Shown in pieces: positions 1 through 7,091 of a stretch of 50,509 bases of DNA. Made by a program: the position numbers and the translations under genes. This stretch comes from JAFGOG01 sp034429215 (lineage in GTDB: Bacteria > Chloroflexota > Anaerolineae > JAAYZQ01): positions 1-50,509 of the forward strand of contig DAOUGI010000028.1 of NCBI GenBank assembly GCA_034429215.1, given 5' to 3'. How positions within the stretch are numbered: the first letter of the stretch is position 1; each line of letters starts with the position of its first letter. The notes under the pieces are model-generated. The model was given only the letters and a program-made list of their open reading frames with translations, made no database searches and had not been told where the DNA came from.

Positions 1-10
1 GCAGACCTGT

Positions 11-86
<76 letters not shown>

Positions 87-97
87 AATCGCTTCAC

Positions 98-132
98 GGG
101 CCGTCAACCGGGTGTGGTTGGCGGCCCTTTTT
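98..132 (+). terminator. Intrinsic terminator after tRNA-Lys
   Basis: GGGCCGTCAACC (98-109) pairs with GGTTGGCGGCCC (116-127) over 12 bp with one G-U pair, and the loop is 6 nt. Five T residues follow at 128-132. This is a textbook Rho-independent terminator and it separates the tRNA from the MBL-fold gene. Confidence 0.9.
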
Positions 133-190
133 CAGCGGCCCGCTCGATTTCTAGATCCGTCTATTTGCCCATTTTCAAAGGGGGTCTGCC

Positions 191-880
191 ATGGAGATCA
201 TTCCGAATGTGCACCTGATACCCGGCGTGAGCGGCGTCAACATCTACTTGCTGTTGGGCAGCAAGCTGACCCTGGTAGACACCGGCATGCCCGGCAGCGA
301 CAGCGCCATCCTGGGCTACATCGACAGCCTGGGCCTGGCCGCGGCCGGCCTGGCCCGCATCGTCATCACCCACCACCACCTCGACCATGTGGGCGGCGCG
401 GCCGCCCTCAAGCAGCGTACCTCCGCGCTCCTGCTGGCCCACCCGGCCGACGCGCCGTTCATCTCTGGTGAACGTTCTGCGCCTCCACCACACGGTGCCA
501 TCATACGCTTGCTCTTCCGTCTGGCGGCGCCGGTGCTGCCCCGCGCCAAGCCGGCCCCGGTGGACATGCCCCTCCAGGATGGCGACCGCCTGGACCTGCT
601 GGGCGGCGCTACCGTTGTTCACGTGCCGGGCCACACCCCCGGATCGATCGCCCTGCATTTCCCCTCCGAGCGGTTGCTGATCTGCGGCGACACCATCAGC
701 CATCGCGGCGGCCGGTTGGGACCGCCACCCGAGATGTTCACCGCAGACATGGATCAGGCCGTCGCCTCCCTGCGCCGCATGGCCGAGCTCGAGTTCGATC
801 TCCTCTGCCCCGGCCACGGCGCTCCCATCGTCGGCAGCGCGGGTGAGCAAGTGCGTGCCATGGTGCGAGATCTGGCCTGA
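191..880 (+). CDS. MBL-fold metallo-hydrolase
   Basis: This 229-residue protein has the metallo-beta-lactamase fold and probably acts as a cytoplasmic hydrolase of glyoxalase II or lactonase type. The binuclear metal motif THHHLDHVGG lies near residues 59-68. A second ligand block is GHTPGS near residue 153, the bridging Asp is in ICGDT near residue 163, and the last His is in CPGHG near residue 209. All canonical zinc ligands therefore appear present. The start ATG follows the ribosome-binding sequence AAAGGGGGT. A HAM1-like gene follows 18 bases after the stop and is probably cotranscribed. The substrate cannot be named: the family includes thioesterases, lactonases and persulfide dioxygenases. 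Confidence 0.88.
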   Translation: MEIIPNVHLIPGVSGVNIYLLLGSKLTLVDTGMPGSDSAILGYIDSLGLAAAGLARIVITHHHLDHVGGAAALKQRTSALLLAHPADAPFISGERSAPPPHGAIIRLLFRLAAPVLPRAKPAPVDMPLQDGDRLDLLGGATVVHVPGHTPGSIALHFPSERLLICGDTISHRGGRLGPPPEMFTADMDQAVASLRRMAELEFDLLCPGHGAPIVGSAGEQVRAMVRDLA

Positions 881-898
881 CCTGGCGGCACGGCAACC

Positions 899-1522
899 GT
901 GAAGAAACAGATTCTGCTCGGCACGGCCAACCCGGCCAAGGTGCACATCGTGCGGGCCGCCCTCGAGTCTCTGCCCGTCGAGATCCTGACCCCGGCTGAT
1001 CTGAGCATTCAAGTCGATGTGCAAGAAGACGGCCAATCCACTGCGGAAAATGCCGAGAGAAAAGCAAAGGCCTACTTTGCCAGGGCTAACATGCCTACCC
1101 TGGCCATCGATGGCGGACTGTACATCGATGGCCTGCCGGAGGAAGAACAGCCGGGGGCGTTTGTCAGGCGAATCCCAGGCCGTGGTCAGCAGGCCACCGA
1201 CGCTCAAGTGCTGGACCATTACGCGCGGGAGCTGGCCAAGATCGGTGGGCAAGCCATTGGTACCTGGCAGGGATCCATCGTCCTGGTCGTCTCAGACGAG
1301 CAGTCTTATGCCGCCACATTCACCTACAGGACCGTACTGACATCCAAAAGAAGGGGCAGCCCATCTCCGGGCGCCCCTCTCGATGCTTTGACCATCGACC
1401 CTTCCACCGGCCGCTACTTTTCAGAGATAGCCTGGCAAGAGCGGCCCGATGTCGAGTGGGTGTCCCAGTTTGTGAGGCAGCATGTCGCCAAGCTGGGTAC
1501 CGGGAACACGAGGCGCGGGTGA
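899..1522 (+). CDS. HAM1/RdgB-like non-canonical purine NTP pyrophosphatase
   Basis: This 207-residue protein starts with GTG and opens with LLGTANPAKV, the N-terminal substrate loop of the HAM1/ITPase family (T-x-N-x-x-K). A central segment, AIDGGLYIDGLP, occupies the place of the family's DDSGLEVDAL and so carries DGG in place of DSG. A later segment (GQAIGTWQGSIVL) matches the strand that follows the active site. Such enzymes hydrolyse ITP, dITP and XTP to the monophosphates and so clean the nucleotide pool. The C-terminal part is more divergent than in typical RdgB, so the specificity may differ. The stop overlaps the GTG start of the next gene (GTGA), which suggests translational coupling. 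Confidence 0.75.
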   Translation: MKKQILLGTANPAKVHIVRAALESLPVEILTPADLSIQVDVQEDGQSTAENAERKAKAYFARANMPTLAIDGGLYIDGLPEEEQPGAFVRRIPGRGQQATDAQVLDHYARELAKIGGQAIGTWQGSIVLVVSDEQSYAATFTYRTVLTSKRRGSPSPGAPLDALTIDPSTGRYFSEIAWQERPDVEWVSQFVRQHVAKLGTGNTRRG

Positions 1523-1914
1523 CCCGATCCATCGCGTCGCTCGCCCTTCTCGTCCGTGACTATGACGAGGCCATCTCATTCTTTACCGAAGCGTTGCGCT
1601 TCACCCTCGTCGAAGACACACCTCTCAGCCCGGCCAAGCGTTGGGTAGTCGTCGCTCCATCGGCGTCGCCAGGCGCTTCCCTGCTCCTCGCCAAGGCAGC
1701 AACACCCGAGCAGTTGGCTCACGTCGGCAATCAAAGCGGGGGCCGCGTTTTCCTGTTCCTCCACACAACCGACTTCTGGGCCGACTATCGCCACATGCAA
1801 TCGCGTGGCGTCCGGTTCGCCGAGGAACCGCGCCGGGAGCCCTACGGCCTCGTGGCCGTATTCCTTGACCTCTACGGGAACAAATGGGACCTGCTCCAGC
1901 CAACTGACGCCTGA
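1519..1914 (+). CDS. VOC family (glyoxalase/bleomycin-resistance fold) protein
   Basis: This is a 131-residue single VOC module. The N-terminal strand SIASLALLVRDYDEAISFF is the classical first beta-alpha unit, and the C-terminal FLDLYGNKWDLLQP ends the second half-module in the usual F-x-D-P/L-x-G-N-x-x-x-L pattern. The start chosen is the GTG that overlaps the previous stop by four bases; a longer in-frame ATG at 1456 would add 21 residues that do not resemble the fold. VOC proteins bind a metal ion and act as lyases, isomerases or dioxygenases, or sequester drugs. The function here cannot be narrowed. It is the third gene of a small operon with the MBL hydrolase and HAM1-like protein. Confidence 0.8.
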   Translation: MTRSIASLALLVRDYDEAISFFTEALRFTLVEDTPLSPAKRWVVVAPSASPGASLLLAKAATPEQLAHVGNQSGGRVFLFLHTTDFWADYRHMQSRGVRFAEEPRREPYGLVAVFLDLYGNKWDLLQPTDA

Positions 1915-1968
1915 TCCTTCCGTCTGCCGGGCATCGCCTCCGGCGCAAGACAGTCGCGTCGCGGCCAT

Positions 1969-1997
1969 TTGGCATCTGCCCGGAAATCGAGTATAAT
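1969..1997 (+). promoter_or_regulatory. Sigma70-type promoter for the thiolase/DUF35 operon
   Basis: The sequence reads TTGGCA (1969-1974), a 17-bp spacer, then TATAAT (1992-1997). The expected start of transcription is near 2004, which leaves an unusually long leader of about 330 bases before the thiolase start codon. Confidence 0.65.
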
Positions 1998-2335
1998 CTG
2001 GATTGCCGCGCCGCCCCAACAGCTTTCTAGTTGGGTGGCGCCAGGGACAGGGACAGGTGCGACGAGGCGATGACGCAGAGGCACACTGAACAGCCCACCA
2101 CCCCGACGCTGCTGCTGGATCCAGCCTCGGATCAGCTCAAGGCGGCCGTCGATGATCACTGCTTCCGCTCAACTCCCCCCAAGACCCCACCGGCTGGCTT
2201 TGCCGGCGTCTGCCTCTCCTGCTGCCTGCTGATCATCGAGATGGACCGGTATTACCCATGTAGTCATTGACGATTGGAAGACAAGACGGACACATCAAGG
2301 TAGCAAGCACGACAAACCAAAAGGAGGCATGTTCT
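1998..2335 (+). other. Long untranslated leader, content unexplained
   Basis: This stretch of about 340 bases has no convincing gene. A G+C-rich hairpin lies at its 5' edge: the arm around 2009-2020 pairs with 2030-2040 around the loop 2021-2029. A smaller CCGGC...GCCGG hairpin lies near 2189-2206. An AAGGAGG Shine-Dalgarno sequence at 2320-2326 serves the thiolase. I recognise no known riboswitch, tmRNA, SRP RNA or RNase P core motif. It could be a regulatory leader or simply a long 5' UTR. Confidence 0.4.
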
Positions 2336-3694
2336 ATGCGACCCGTGTATGCTGTGTCAGGTGGAGTTAGCAAGTTTGCCAAAGCCCGCCCAGACAAAAC
2401 CTTTCCCGCATTGGCCAAAGAGGCGTATGACTATGCCATCGCTGACCTCGGACTGACCCATCGTCGGTTCATCGAGATCGTCGACGGCTCGGTAGCGTCA
2501 TACTTCTCCGACCATTTCTCCCGGCAGCTTATGGCGGGCATCATGATCCAGGACTACCTGGGTCTGTGCCCCAAACCCGGCCATCGAGTAGAGGCAGGCG
2601 GCGCTACCGGCGGCGTCTGCTTCCAGGAGGCATGGAAGAATGTGGCTTCGGGCCACATGGATGTCTGCCTGGCCTATGGCTTTGAGACGATGAGCCACGT
2701 GGCCACCTGGAAGGGCAACGAGTTCATCGCCCTCGCCTCGGACGTGAGCTTTGACTATCCCGTCGGCGGCTTCTATTCCGGTTACTATGCCATGATGGTC
2801 ACCCGCCACATGAAGGAATTCGGCACCACCCCCGAACAGATGGCTCACGTCTCGGTCAAGAACCACATGAACGCCTACTACAACTCCTATGCCCAGAAGC
2901 GCGAAAAGCTCACCATCGCCGACGTGCGCAATTCGCCGATGGTTGCCTGGCCCTTGACCCGGCTGGACATCTGCGTCATGTCCGACGGCGCCGCGGCCAC
3001 GATCCTGTGCAGCGAAGAAGGCCTGGCCAAGCTCGAAAAGGCCGCCGGCCGGCGCATTCCTCGCGTCCGGGTCGCCGGCATCGGCCGCGGCACCGATGCC
3101 ATGCGCATGGCCGACCGGCCCCACCAGAGCTATGACGATTTTGTGAAATACAACATGCTGCCCAGCGAAGACACCGCCGAGACACGCGCCTACTACAAGA
3201 ACCTGTGGAAGCACGGCTTCCGCTATCCCGGCGTTCACTCCTTCCGTGCCGGGCGGATGGCCTCCAAGCAGGCCTACAAGAACGCCGGCATCGCCGATCC
3301 ATTGGGTGAGATTAGCTTTGTCGAGTTGCACGATGCCTACACCAGCTCCGAGATCCAAACCTACGAGGACATGGGCCTGTGCCGTTACGGCGAGGGAGGT
3401 CCCTTTGCCGCAAGTGGCAAGGCGTTCATGCCCACGGTGAGCTATGGGCTCGATCTCCCGGACAAATCGGTCTGTCCGGTCAACCCCAGCGGCGGCCTGA
3501 TCGCCTGCGGGCATCCGGTCGGCGCCACCGGCCTGATGCAGGCCGTATTTGCTATCTGGCAGTTGCAGGGCACCATCGGCAAGCATTTTGGCGATGCAAC
3601 CCTTCAAGTACCCAACGCCAAGCGAGGTGCCATCCACAGCCATGCTGGCACCGGCACCTACGTCACAGTCAGCATACTGGAGAAGGAGAACTAA
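2336..3694 (+). CDS. Thiolase-like protein lacking the usual nucleophilic Cys
   Basis: This is a 452-residue member of the thiolase superfamily, closest in layout to archaeal/SCP2-type acetyl-CoA acetyltransferases that pair with a DUF35 protein. The start is the ATG 9 bases after AAGGAGG; an upstream in-frame start at 2267 would add 23 unrelated residues. Family motifs are clear: ELHDAYTS with His332, and GGLIACGHPVGATG with Cys391 and His393. At the usual nucleophile position, in VEAxCATGG, the sequence reads VEAGGATGG, so residue 89 is Gly (codon GGC). Cys95 lies six residues later. Either the enzyme works without covalent acyl transfer from Cys89, or it is a structural or otherwise altered subunit. 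A DUF35 partner follows after one base. Confidence 0.85.
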   Translation: MRPVYAVSGGVSKFAKARPDKTFPALAKEAYDYAIADLGLTHRRFIEIVDGSVASYFSDHFSRQLMAGIMIQDYLGLCPKPGHRVEAGGATGGVCFQEAWKNVASGHMDVCLAYGFETMSHVATWKGNEFIALASDVSFDYPVGGFYSGYYAMMVTRHMKEFGTTPEQMAHVSVKNHMNAYYNSYAQKREKLTIADVRNSPMVAWPLTRLDICVMSDGAAATILCSEEGLAKLEKAAGRRIPRVRVAGIGRGTDAMRMADRPHQSYDDFVKYNMLPSEDTAETRAYYKNLWKHGFRYPGVHSFRAGRMASKQAYKNAGIADPLGEISFVELHDAYTSSEIQTYEDMGLCRYGEGGPFAASGKAFMPTVSYGLDLPDKSVCPVNPSGGLIACGHPVGATGLMQAVFAIWQLQGTIGKHFGDATLQVPNAKRGAIHSHAGTGTYVTVSILEKEN

Positions 3695-3695
3695 C

Positions 3696-4235
3696 ATGGC
3701 CAAGCAAGTCATGGAAGAAACGTTCGGCGGCTATGTCCTGCACACCGTACCCTTTCCGACCGAGCTGGACGAAAAAGCTCTGGCAGAGCTCAAAAAGATG
3801 TCGCCGATCCTGATCGAACAGCCCTACAGCATGACCTACCTGCATTCCTACGGCCAGGATTCGCCCTTTTTCGCCGGCCTGAGCAATGGACACCTTCTAG
3901 TCAGCCGTGACTCCGAGACGGGCTATACCTATGGCACCGCGCGCGGCCACGACATGTACACCGGCAACGAGACCGACTGGGTCGAGATCCCACCGGAGGG
4001 CACCGTCCACGCCTTTACCGTATGCCACTTTGGCAGCGAAGAGTTCTTGCCCGAGACGCCCTACGTGCTGGTCCAGGTCGAGTTCCCTGGCGTCAACACC
4101 CTCTTCCTGGCCCGCCTCATAGGCGTCGATCCCATGGAGGCCAGCACCGACTGGATCGGCATGAAGGTCAAAGGCCGGTTCCGCAGGTTAAGCAAGTTCA
4201 AACCGACCGACCTGTACTTCTATCCTGCCGGCTAG
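3696..4235 (+). CDS. DUF35 OB-fold acyl-CoA-associated protein with a degenerate zinc ribbon
   Basis: This 179-residue protein starts one base after the thiolase stop and is surely its partner. DUF35 proteins have an N-terminal rubredoxin-like zinc ribbon followed by an OB fold, and bridge thiolase or HMG-CoA-synthase subunits in archaea and in BbsAB-type thiolases. The layout is intact: the FFAGLSNGHLLVSRD entry helix and strand, then WVEIPPEGTVHAFTV leading into the OB fold. Both CxxCG knuckles are replaced: D72-S-E-T75-G and D86-M-Y-T89-G. No zinc site of the usual kind can form. The substrate is unknown; acyl-CoA chemistry is inferred from the neighbour. Confidence 0.82.
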   Translation: MAKQVMEETFGGYVLHTVPFPTELDEKALAELKKMSPILIEQPYSMTYLHSYGQDSPFFAGLSNGHLLVSRDSETGYTYGTARGHDMYTGNETDWVEIPPEGTVHAFTVCHFGSEEFLPETPYVLVQVEFPGVNTLFLARLIGVDPMEASTDWIGMKVKGRFRRLSKFKPTDLYFYPAG

Positions 4236-4244
4236 ATCTTAATG

Positions 4245-4297
4245 GGCTATGGCCTGTGCCCTGCCACGCCTGCGTGGCAGAGTACAGGCCTAAAGCC
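4245..4297. repeat. Large imperfect hairpin between genes
   Basis: CTGCCACG (4261-4268) pairs with CGTGGCAG (4273-4280) around a 4-nt loop. After an internal loop, GGCCTGT (4251-4257) pairs with ACAGGCC (4284-4290), and an outer GGCT/AGCC pair extends it. There is no T-run, so it looks more like a REP-type or mRNA-stabilising hairpin than a Rho-independent terminator. Confidence 0.6.
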
Positions 4298-4349
4298 ATC
4301 GGCCTATTCTAGAAATGAGGTTTCGTACGCCTCGAAAGCGTCTTTCAAC

Positions 4350-5039
4350 ATGAGCCGCGAAACTGCCCCGTCTCTGCGCAAGCGGGCCCTTGCCCGCCAT
4401 CCATCTGCATTCCTGCTTGCCGCGCAGCTATTGAGCCTGGTGCTGTACGCCGCGTTTGACGACGCCGCGAGCGGGCGGATCCTGCTCAGCGCCTTTGGCG
4501 TGCTAATCCTGGTATTGGCGGTCTGGGTTGTCAATCGCAGCCCGGCGGCGAATTGGATCGCCTGGCTCCTCGCCATCCCGGCGGCTGTGCTGTCGCTGCT
4601 GGGACTGTTTGTCAGTCCAACCCTGGTGGCGTGGGGCGCGCTGTTTGAAGCGGCGCTCTATTTCTATACGGCCGCCAGCCTGATCGCCTATATGTTGGGA
4701 GACTACCGGGTGACCGTCGACGAGCTGTTTGCCGTCGGCGCCACTTTTACCCTGCTGGCATGGGGGTTTGCTTACCTCTATCTGGTCTGCCAGGCCTGGT
4801 CTCCGGGCTGCATCGCCGGAGGGCCAAATCCCGAGCAGCCGCGGACCTTCATCGAGCTGCTCTTCTTGAGCTCCACCAACCTTTCGGCTACCGGTCTCAG
4901 CGACATCGTGCCGGTCACTCCGCCGGGGCGAGTGCTGGCAATCTTGGAGCAGTTCACCGGCATTGGCTACGTGGCCATGGTCGTCTCCCGGTTGGTCGGG
5001 CTAACCATCACAGATCGCGATCGTCAGCGGAAATCCTGA
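4350..5039 (+). CDS. Ion-channel-like membrane protein with an altered selectivity filter
   Basis: This is a 229-residue integral membrane protein. It has about five hydrophobic segments before a pore-like hairpin and a final transmembrane helix. The segment SSTNLSATGLSDIVPVTP (residues 174-191) aligns with the K+-channel P-loop TTxTTVGYGDIVPVTP, but the filter TVGYG reads ATGLS; the flanking D-I-V-P-V-T-P is intact. The preferred start is ATG 4350; an in-frame ATG at 4242 would begin inside the intergenic hairpin. This may be a weakly selective or non-K+ cation channel, or a non-conducting relative. No regulatory RCK or cyclic-nucleotide domain is attached. It stands alone between two operons. 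Confidence 0.65.
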   Translation: MSRETAPSLRKRALARHPSAFLLAAQLLSLVLYAAFDDAASGRILLSAFGVLILVLAVWVVNRSPAANWIAWLLAIPAAVLSLLGLFVSPTLVAWGALFEAALYFYTAASLIAYMLGDYRVTVDELFAVGATFTLLAWGFAYLYLVCQAWSPGCIAGGPNPEQPRTFIELLFLSSTNLSATGLSDIVPVTPPGRVLAILEQFTGIGYVAMVVSRLVGLTITDRDRQRKS

Positions 5040-5134
5040 CGCCTGGGGGTTGCACGGCGGAACCGAGAGCCTATTATGAATGTTCGCGTTTGGGGGTGAC
5101 GGAGGAAGGTCCTAACCTCGCCGCAGCCGCCATA

Positions 5135-5165
5135 CCCTTTGTTGCCTTGGTATCCTTTGTGGTAT
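5135..5165 (+). repeat. Dispersed 'CTTTGT...CCTTTGTGGT' element, copy 1
   Basis: The text CTTTGTTGCCTTGGTATCC followed by TTTGTGGT recurs in related form near 11050-11105 and 44680-44733, each time just outside a gene. Here it lies immediately before the lactate dehydrogenase ribosome-binding site and overlaps the likely promoter region. See copies 2 and 3. Confidence 0.5.
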
Positions 5166-5193
5166 AACTATACCCACAGGAGGTAACCCACCC

Positions 5194-6141
5194 ATGAAAA
5201 TCGGCATCGTTGGCACCGGATTTGTCGGCTCCACCGCGGCCTACGCCCTGGTCATGCAGGGCATCGGCCGCCAGATCGTCCTGGTCGACAAGAATGAGGC
5301 CCGCGCCCAGGCCGAGGCGGATGACCTGCTTCATGCCGTCCCCTTTGCCCATCCGCTGCGCATCTCGGCGGGCGGCTACCCCGACCTGGCCGGCGCTGGC
5401 GTCGTAGTCATCACCGCCGGGGTTGGCCAGCGGTCTGGCGAGACCCGCCTCCAGCTCCTCGAGCGGAACGCGGCCATCTTTCACGACATCGTGCTGGCTG
5501 TGTGTCACAGCGCGCCGGATGCCGTCCTGGTCGTTGCCACCAACCCGGTCGACGTCATGACCCACCTGACGGCTCGTTACGCTGCCGAGTGCGGCGTCCC
5601 GTCCAACCGGGTGATCGGCTCCGGCACCATGCTCGACACCGCCCGCTTCCGGTCCCTCCTGGCCGAGCATCTCGACGTCGACGCCCGCCACGTCCACGCC
5701 TACGTCATCGGCGAGCACGGCGACTCGGAAGTGCTGACCTGGTCGCTGGTCACCGTCGGCGGCATGCCCCTGCTCGACTTTTGCAAGCTGCGCGATATCT
5801 GCGACATCGGTCAGGCGCACGCCGACATCGACCGCCGCGTGCGGACGGCAGCCTACACCATCATCCAAGGCAAGGGCGCCACCTACTACGGCGTCGGCGC
5901 GGCGCTGGCCCGCCTGGTGAGCGCCGTCCTGTTCGATCAGCGGGCCATCCTGACCGTCTCCTCGCCAATGCCCGACGTCCTCGGCGTCCAGGACGTCAGC
6001 CTGTCGCTGCCCCATCTGGTCAGTGGCGCCGGCGTTGGCGAGAACTTTCCCCTGCCGCTCAGTGCCGGCGAGGAGGCTGCCCTGCGCGCCAGCGCCCAGG
6101 TAATCCGCACCGCGATCGACGAGCTGGATGCGCCTAAATAG
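5194..6141 (+). CDS. ldh: L-lactate dehydrogenase
   Basis: This 315-residue NAD-dependent enzyme interconverts pyruvate and L-lactate in the cytoplasm. The Rossmann motif GIVGTGFVGS lies at residues 4-13. The substrate loop reads GVGQRSGETR; the Gln at the specificity position marks lactate rather than malate dehydrogenase, which carries Arg there. The catalytic His is in GEHGDSE, and the substrate Arg segment is GTMLDTARFR. Length and motifs are those of a normal family member. A good AGGAGG site precedes the ATG. The downstream EamA transporter gene overlaps by 14 bases, so the two are coupled. The product supports fermentative or overflow metabolism. Confidence 0.93.
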   Translation: MKIGIVGTGFVGSTAAYALVMQGIGRQIVLVDKNEARAQAEADDLLHAVPFAHPLRISAGGYPDLAGAGVVVITAGVGQRSGETRLQLLERNAAIFHDIVLAVCHSAPDAVLVVATNPVDVMTHLTARYAAECGVPSNRVIGSGTMLDTARFRSLLAEHLDVDARHVHAYVIGEHGDSEVLTWSLVTVGGMPLLDFCKLRDICDIGQAHADIDRRVRTAAYTIIQGKGATYYGVGAALARLVSAVLFDQRAILTVSSPMPDVLGVQDVSLSLPHLVSGAGVGENFPLPLSAGEEAALRASAQVIRTAIDELDAPK

Positions 6142-7033
6142 CTATCGCTCTCTTCTCGGCAGCCCTGTCACCTGGACGCTCCTCCTCGTCCTGGTCACCC
6201 TCTTCTGGGGCAACTCGTTCATCGCCGTCAAGGTCATCGTCCGGCACGTCTCGCCGCTTGAGCTGGTCACCGTCCGCTTTGTGCCGGTGGCCCTCATCTT
6301 TGCTGCCCTGCTTCTCCCCACCCGCGGCCGCGAGGTGTGGGCCATGGTCCGCGCCGACGGTTGGCGGCTGGCGCTGTTGGGGCTGACCGGCGCGGTGCTG
6401 TACAACATCTTTCTCGGCTGGGGTGAGACCCGCGTCGCGGCCGGGACGGCCAGCCTGATCATCGCCCTCAATCCCACCTTCATCTACACCTTGTCGATCC
6501 TGGTCCTCGGTGAGCCGTTCCTGTGGCGGCGGGCGTTGGGCCTGGCCGTGGCCTTTGCCGGCCTGTTCGTCATCATCCGCTGGGGCAGCGGCCGCCCGAT
6601 AGCCCTCGACGACGCCGGCTATGCCTTGATCGTCATGCTGGCGCCGCTCAACTGGGCCGTCTATACCATAGCCGGCAAGACGGTGATCGCCCGCCATCCG
6701 CCGCTGCTGGTCGTCGGCGTGGCCATGATCTTTGCCGGGCTCTTTTCGCTGGTTTTCGTCCGGCCGTCGCTGATCGCCCAACTGCCGACCCTGCCGGCCT
6801 CTTTCTGGTGGGCGGTCCTGTTCCTGGCTGTTCCGTGCACCGTCTTTGCCTTTGTCGTCTGGTTCGGCGCGCTGGAGCGGATGCCGGCCGGGCGGGTCGC
6901 CGGTTTTGTCTACCTGGTGCCCATGTTCGCCGTGATCTTTAGCCGCTGGCTGCTCGACGAGCCGGTCACTCTCGCCCTGCTGCTTGGCGCGGCGATCCTG
7001 ATCGCCGGCGTATACCTGGTCAACCGCCGCTGA
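6128..7033 (+). CDS. EamA/DMT-family transporter
   Basis: This 301-residue protein has ten predicted transmembrane helices in two EamA repeats (roughly residues 14-145 and 155-298). The first repeat shows the typical TLFWGNSFIAVKVIVR entry and the second the LAPLNWAVYTIAGKTVI segment. Members of the drug/metabolite transporter superfamily export metabolites, amino acids or drugs across the inner membrane. The gene overlaps the end of ldh by 14 bases, so it is translated from the same message. That hints at export of a metabolite linked to fermentation, but this is only inference. It ends 58 bases before the next operon, which has its own promoter. Confidence 0.85.
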   Translation: MRLNSYRSLLGSPVTWTLLLVLVTLFWGNSFIAVKVIVRHVSPLELVTVRFVPVALIFAALLLPTRGREVWAMVRADGWRLALLGLTGAVLYNIFLGWGETRVAAGTASLIIALNPTFIYTLSILVLGEPFLWRRALGLAVAFAGLFVIIRWGSGRPIALDDAGYALIVMLAPLNWAVYTIAGKTVIARHPPLLVVGVAMIFAGLFSLVFVRPSLIAQLPTLPASFWWAVLFLAVPCTVFAFVVWFGALERMPAGRVAGFVYLVPMFAVIFSRWLLDEPVTLALLLGAAILIAGVYLVNRR

Positions 7034-7039
7034 TACGCT

Positions 7040-7068
7040 TTGACAGCGCGCGGCAAAACGGTTACAAT
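7040..7068 (+). promoter_or_regulatory. Strong sigma70-type promoter for the NDH-2/Crp operon
   Basis: TTGACA (7040-7045), a 17-bp spacer, and TACAAT (7063-7068) differ by a single base from the consensus. The ndh start codon lies 23 bases after the -10 box, so the leader is very short. Confidence 0.8.
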
Positions 7069-7091
7069 GAGCGCAGTGGAGGTTTGCGTAC

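Noticed and set aside
161..1252. Long open frame antisense to the MBL and HAM1-like genes
   Set aside because: The plus-strand frames carry clear family motifs; the antisense frame is an effect of high G+C and has biased, low-complexity composition.
2031..2270. Possible 79-residue gene in the leader of the thiolase operon
   Set aside because: No ribosome-binding site, no recognisable family, Pro/Thr/Cys-rich low-information sequence, and it lies in a probable untranslated leader.
2498..3712. 404-codon antisense frame over the thiolase-like gene
   Set aside because: Gly/Ala/His/Asp-rich product without motifs, exactly opposite to a conserved gene.
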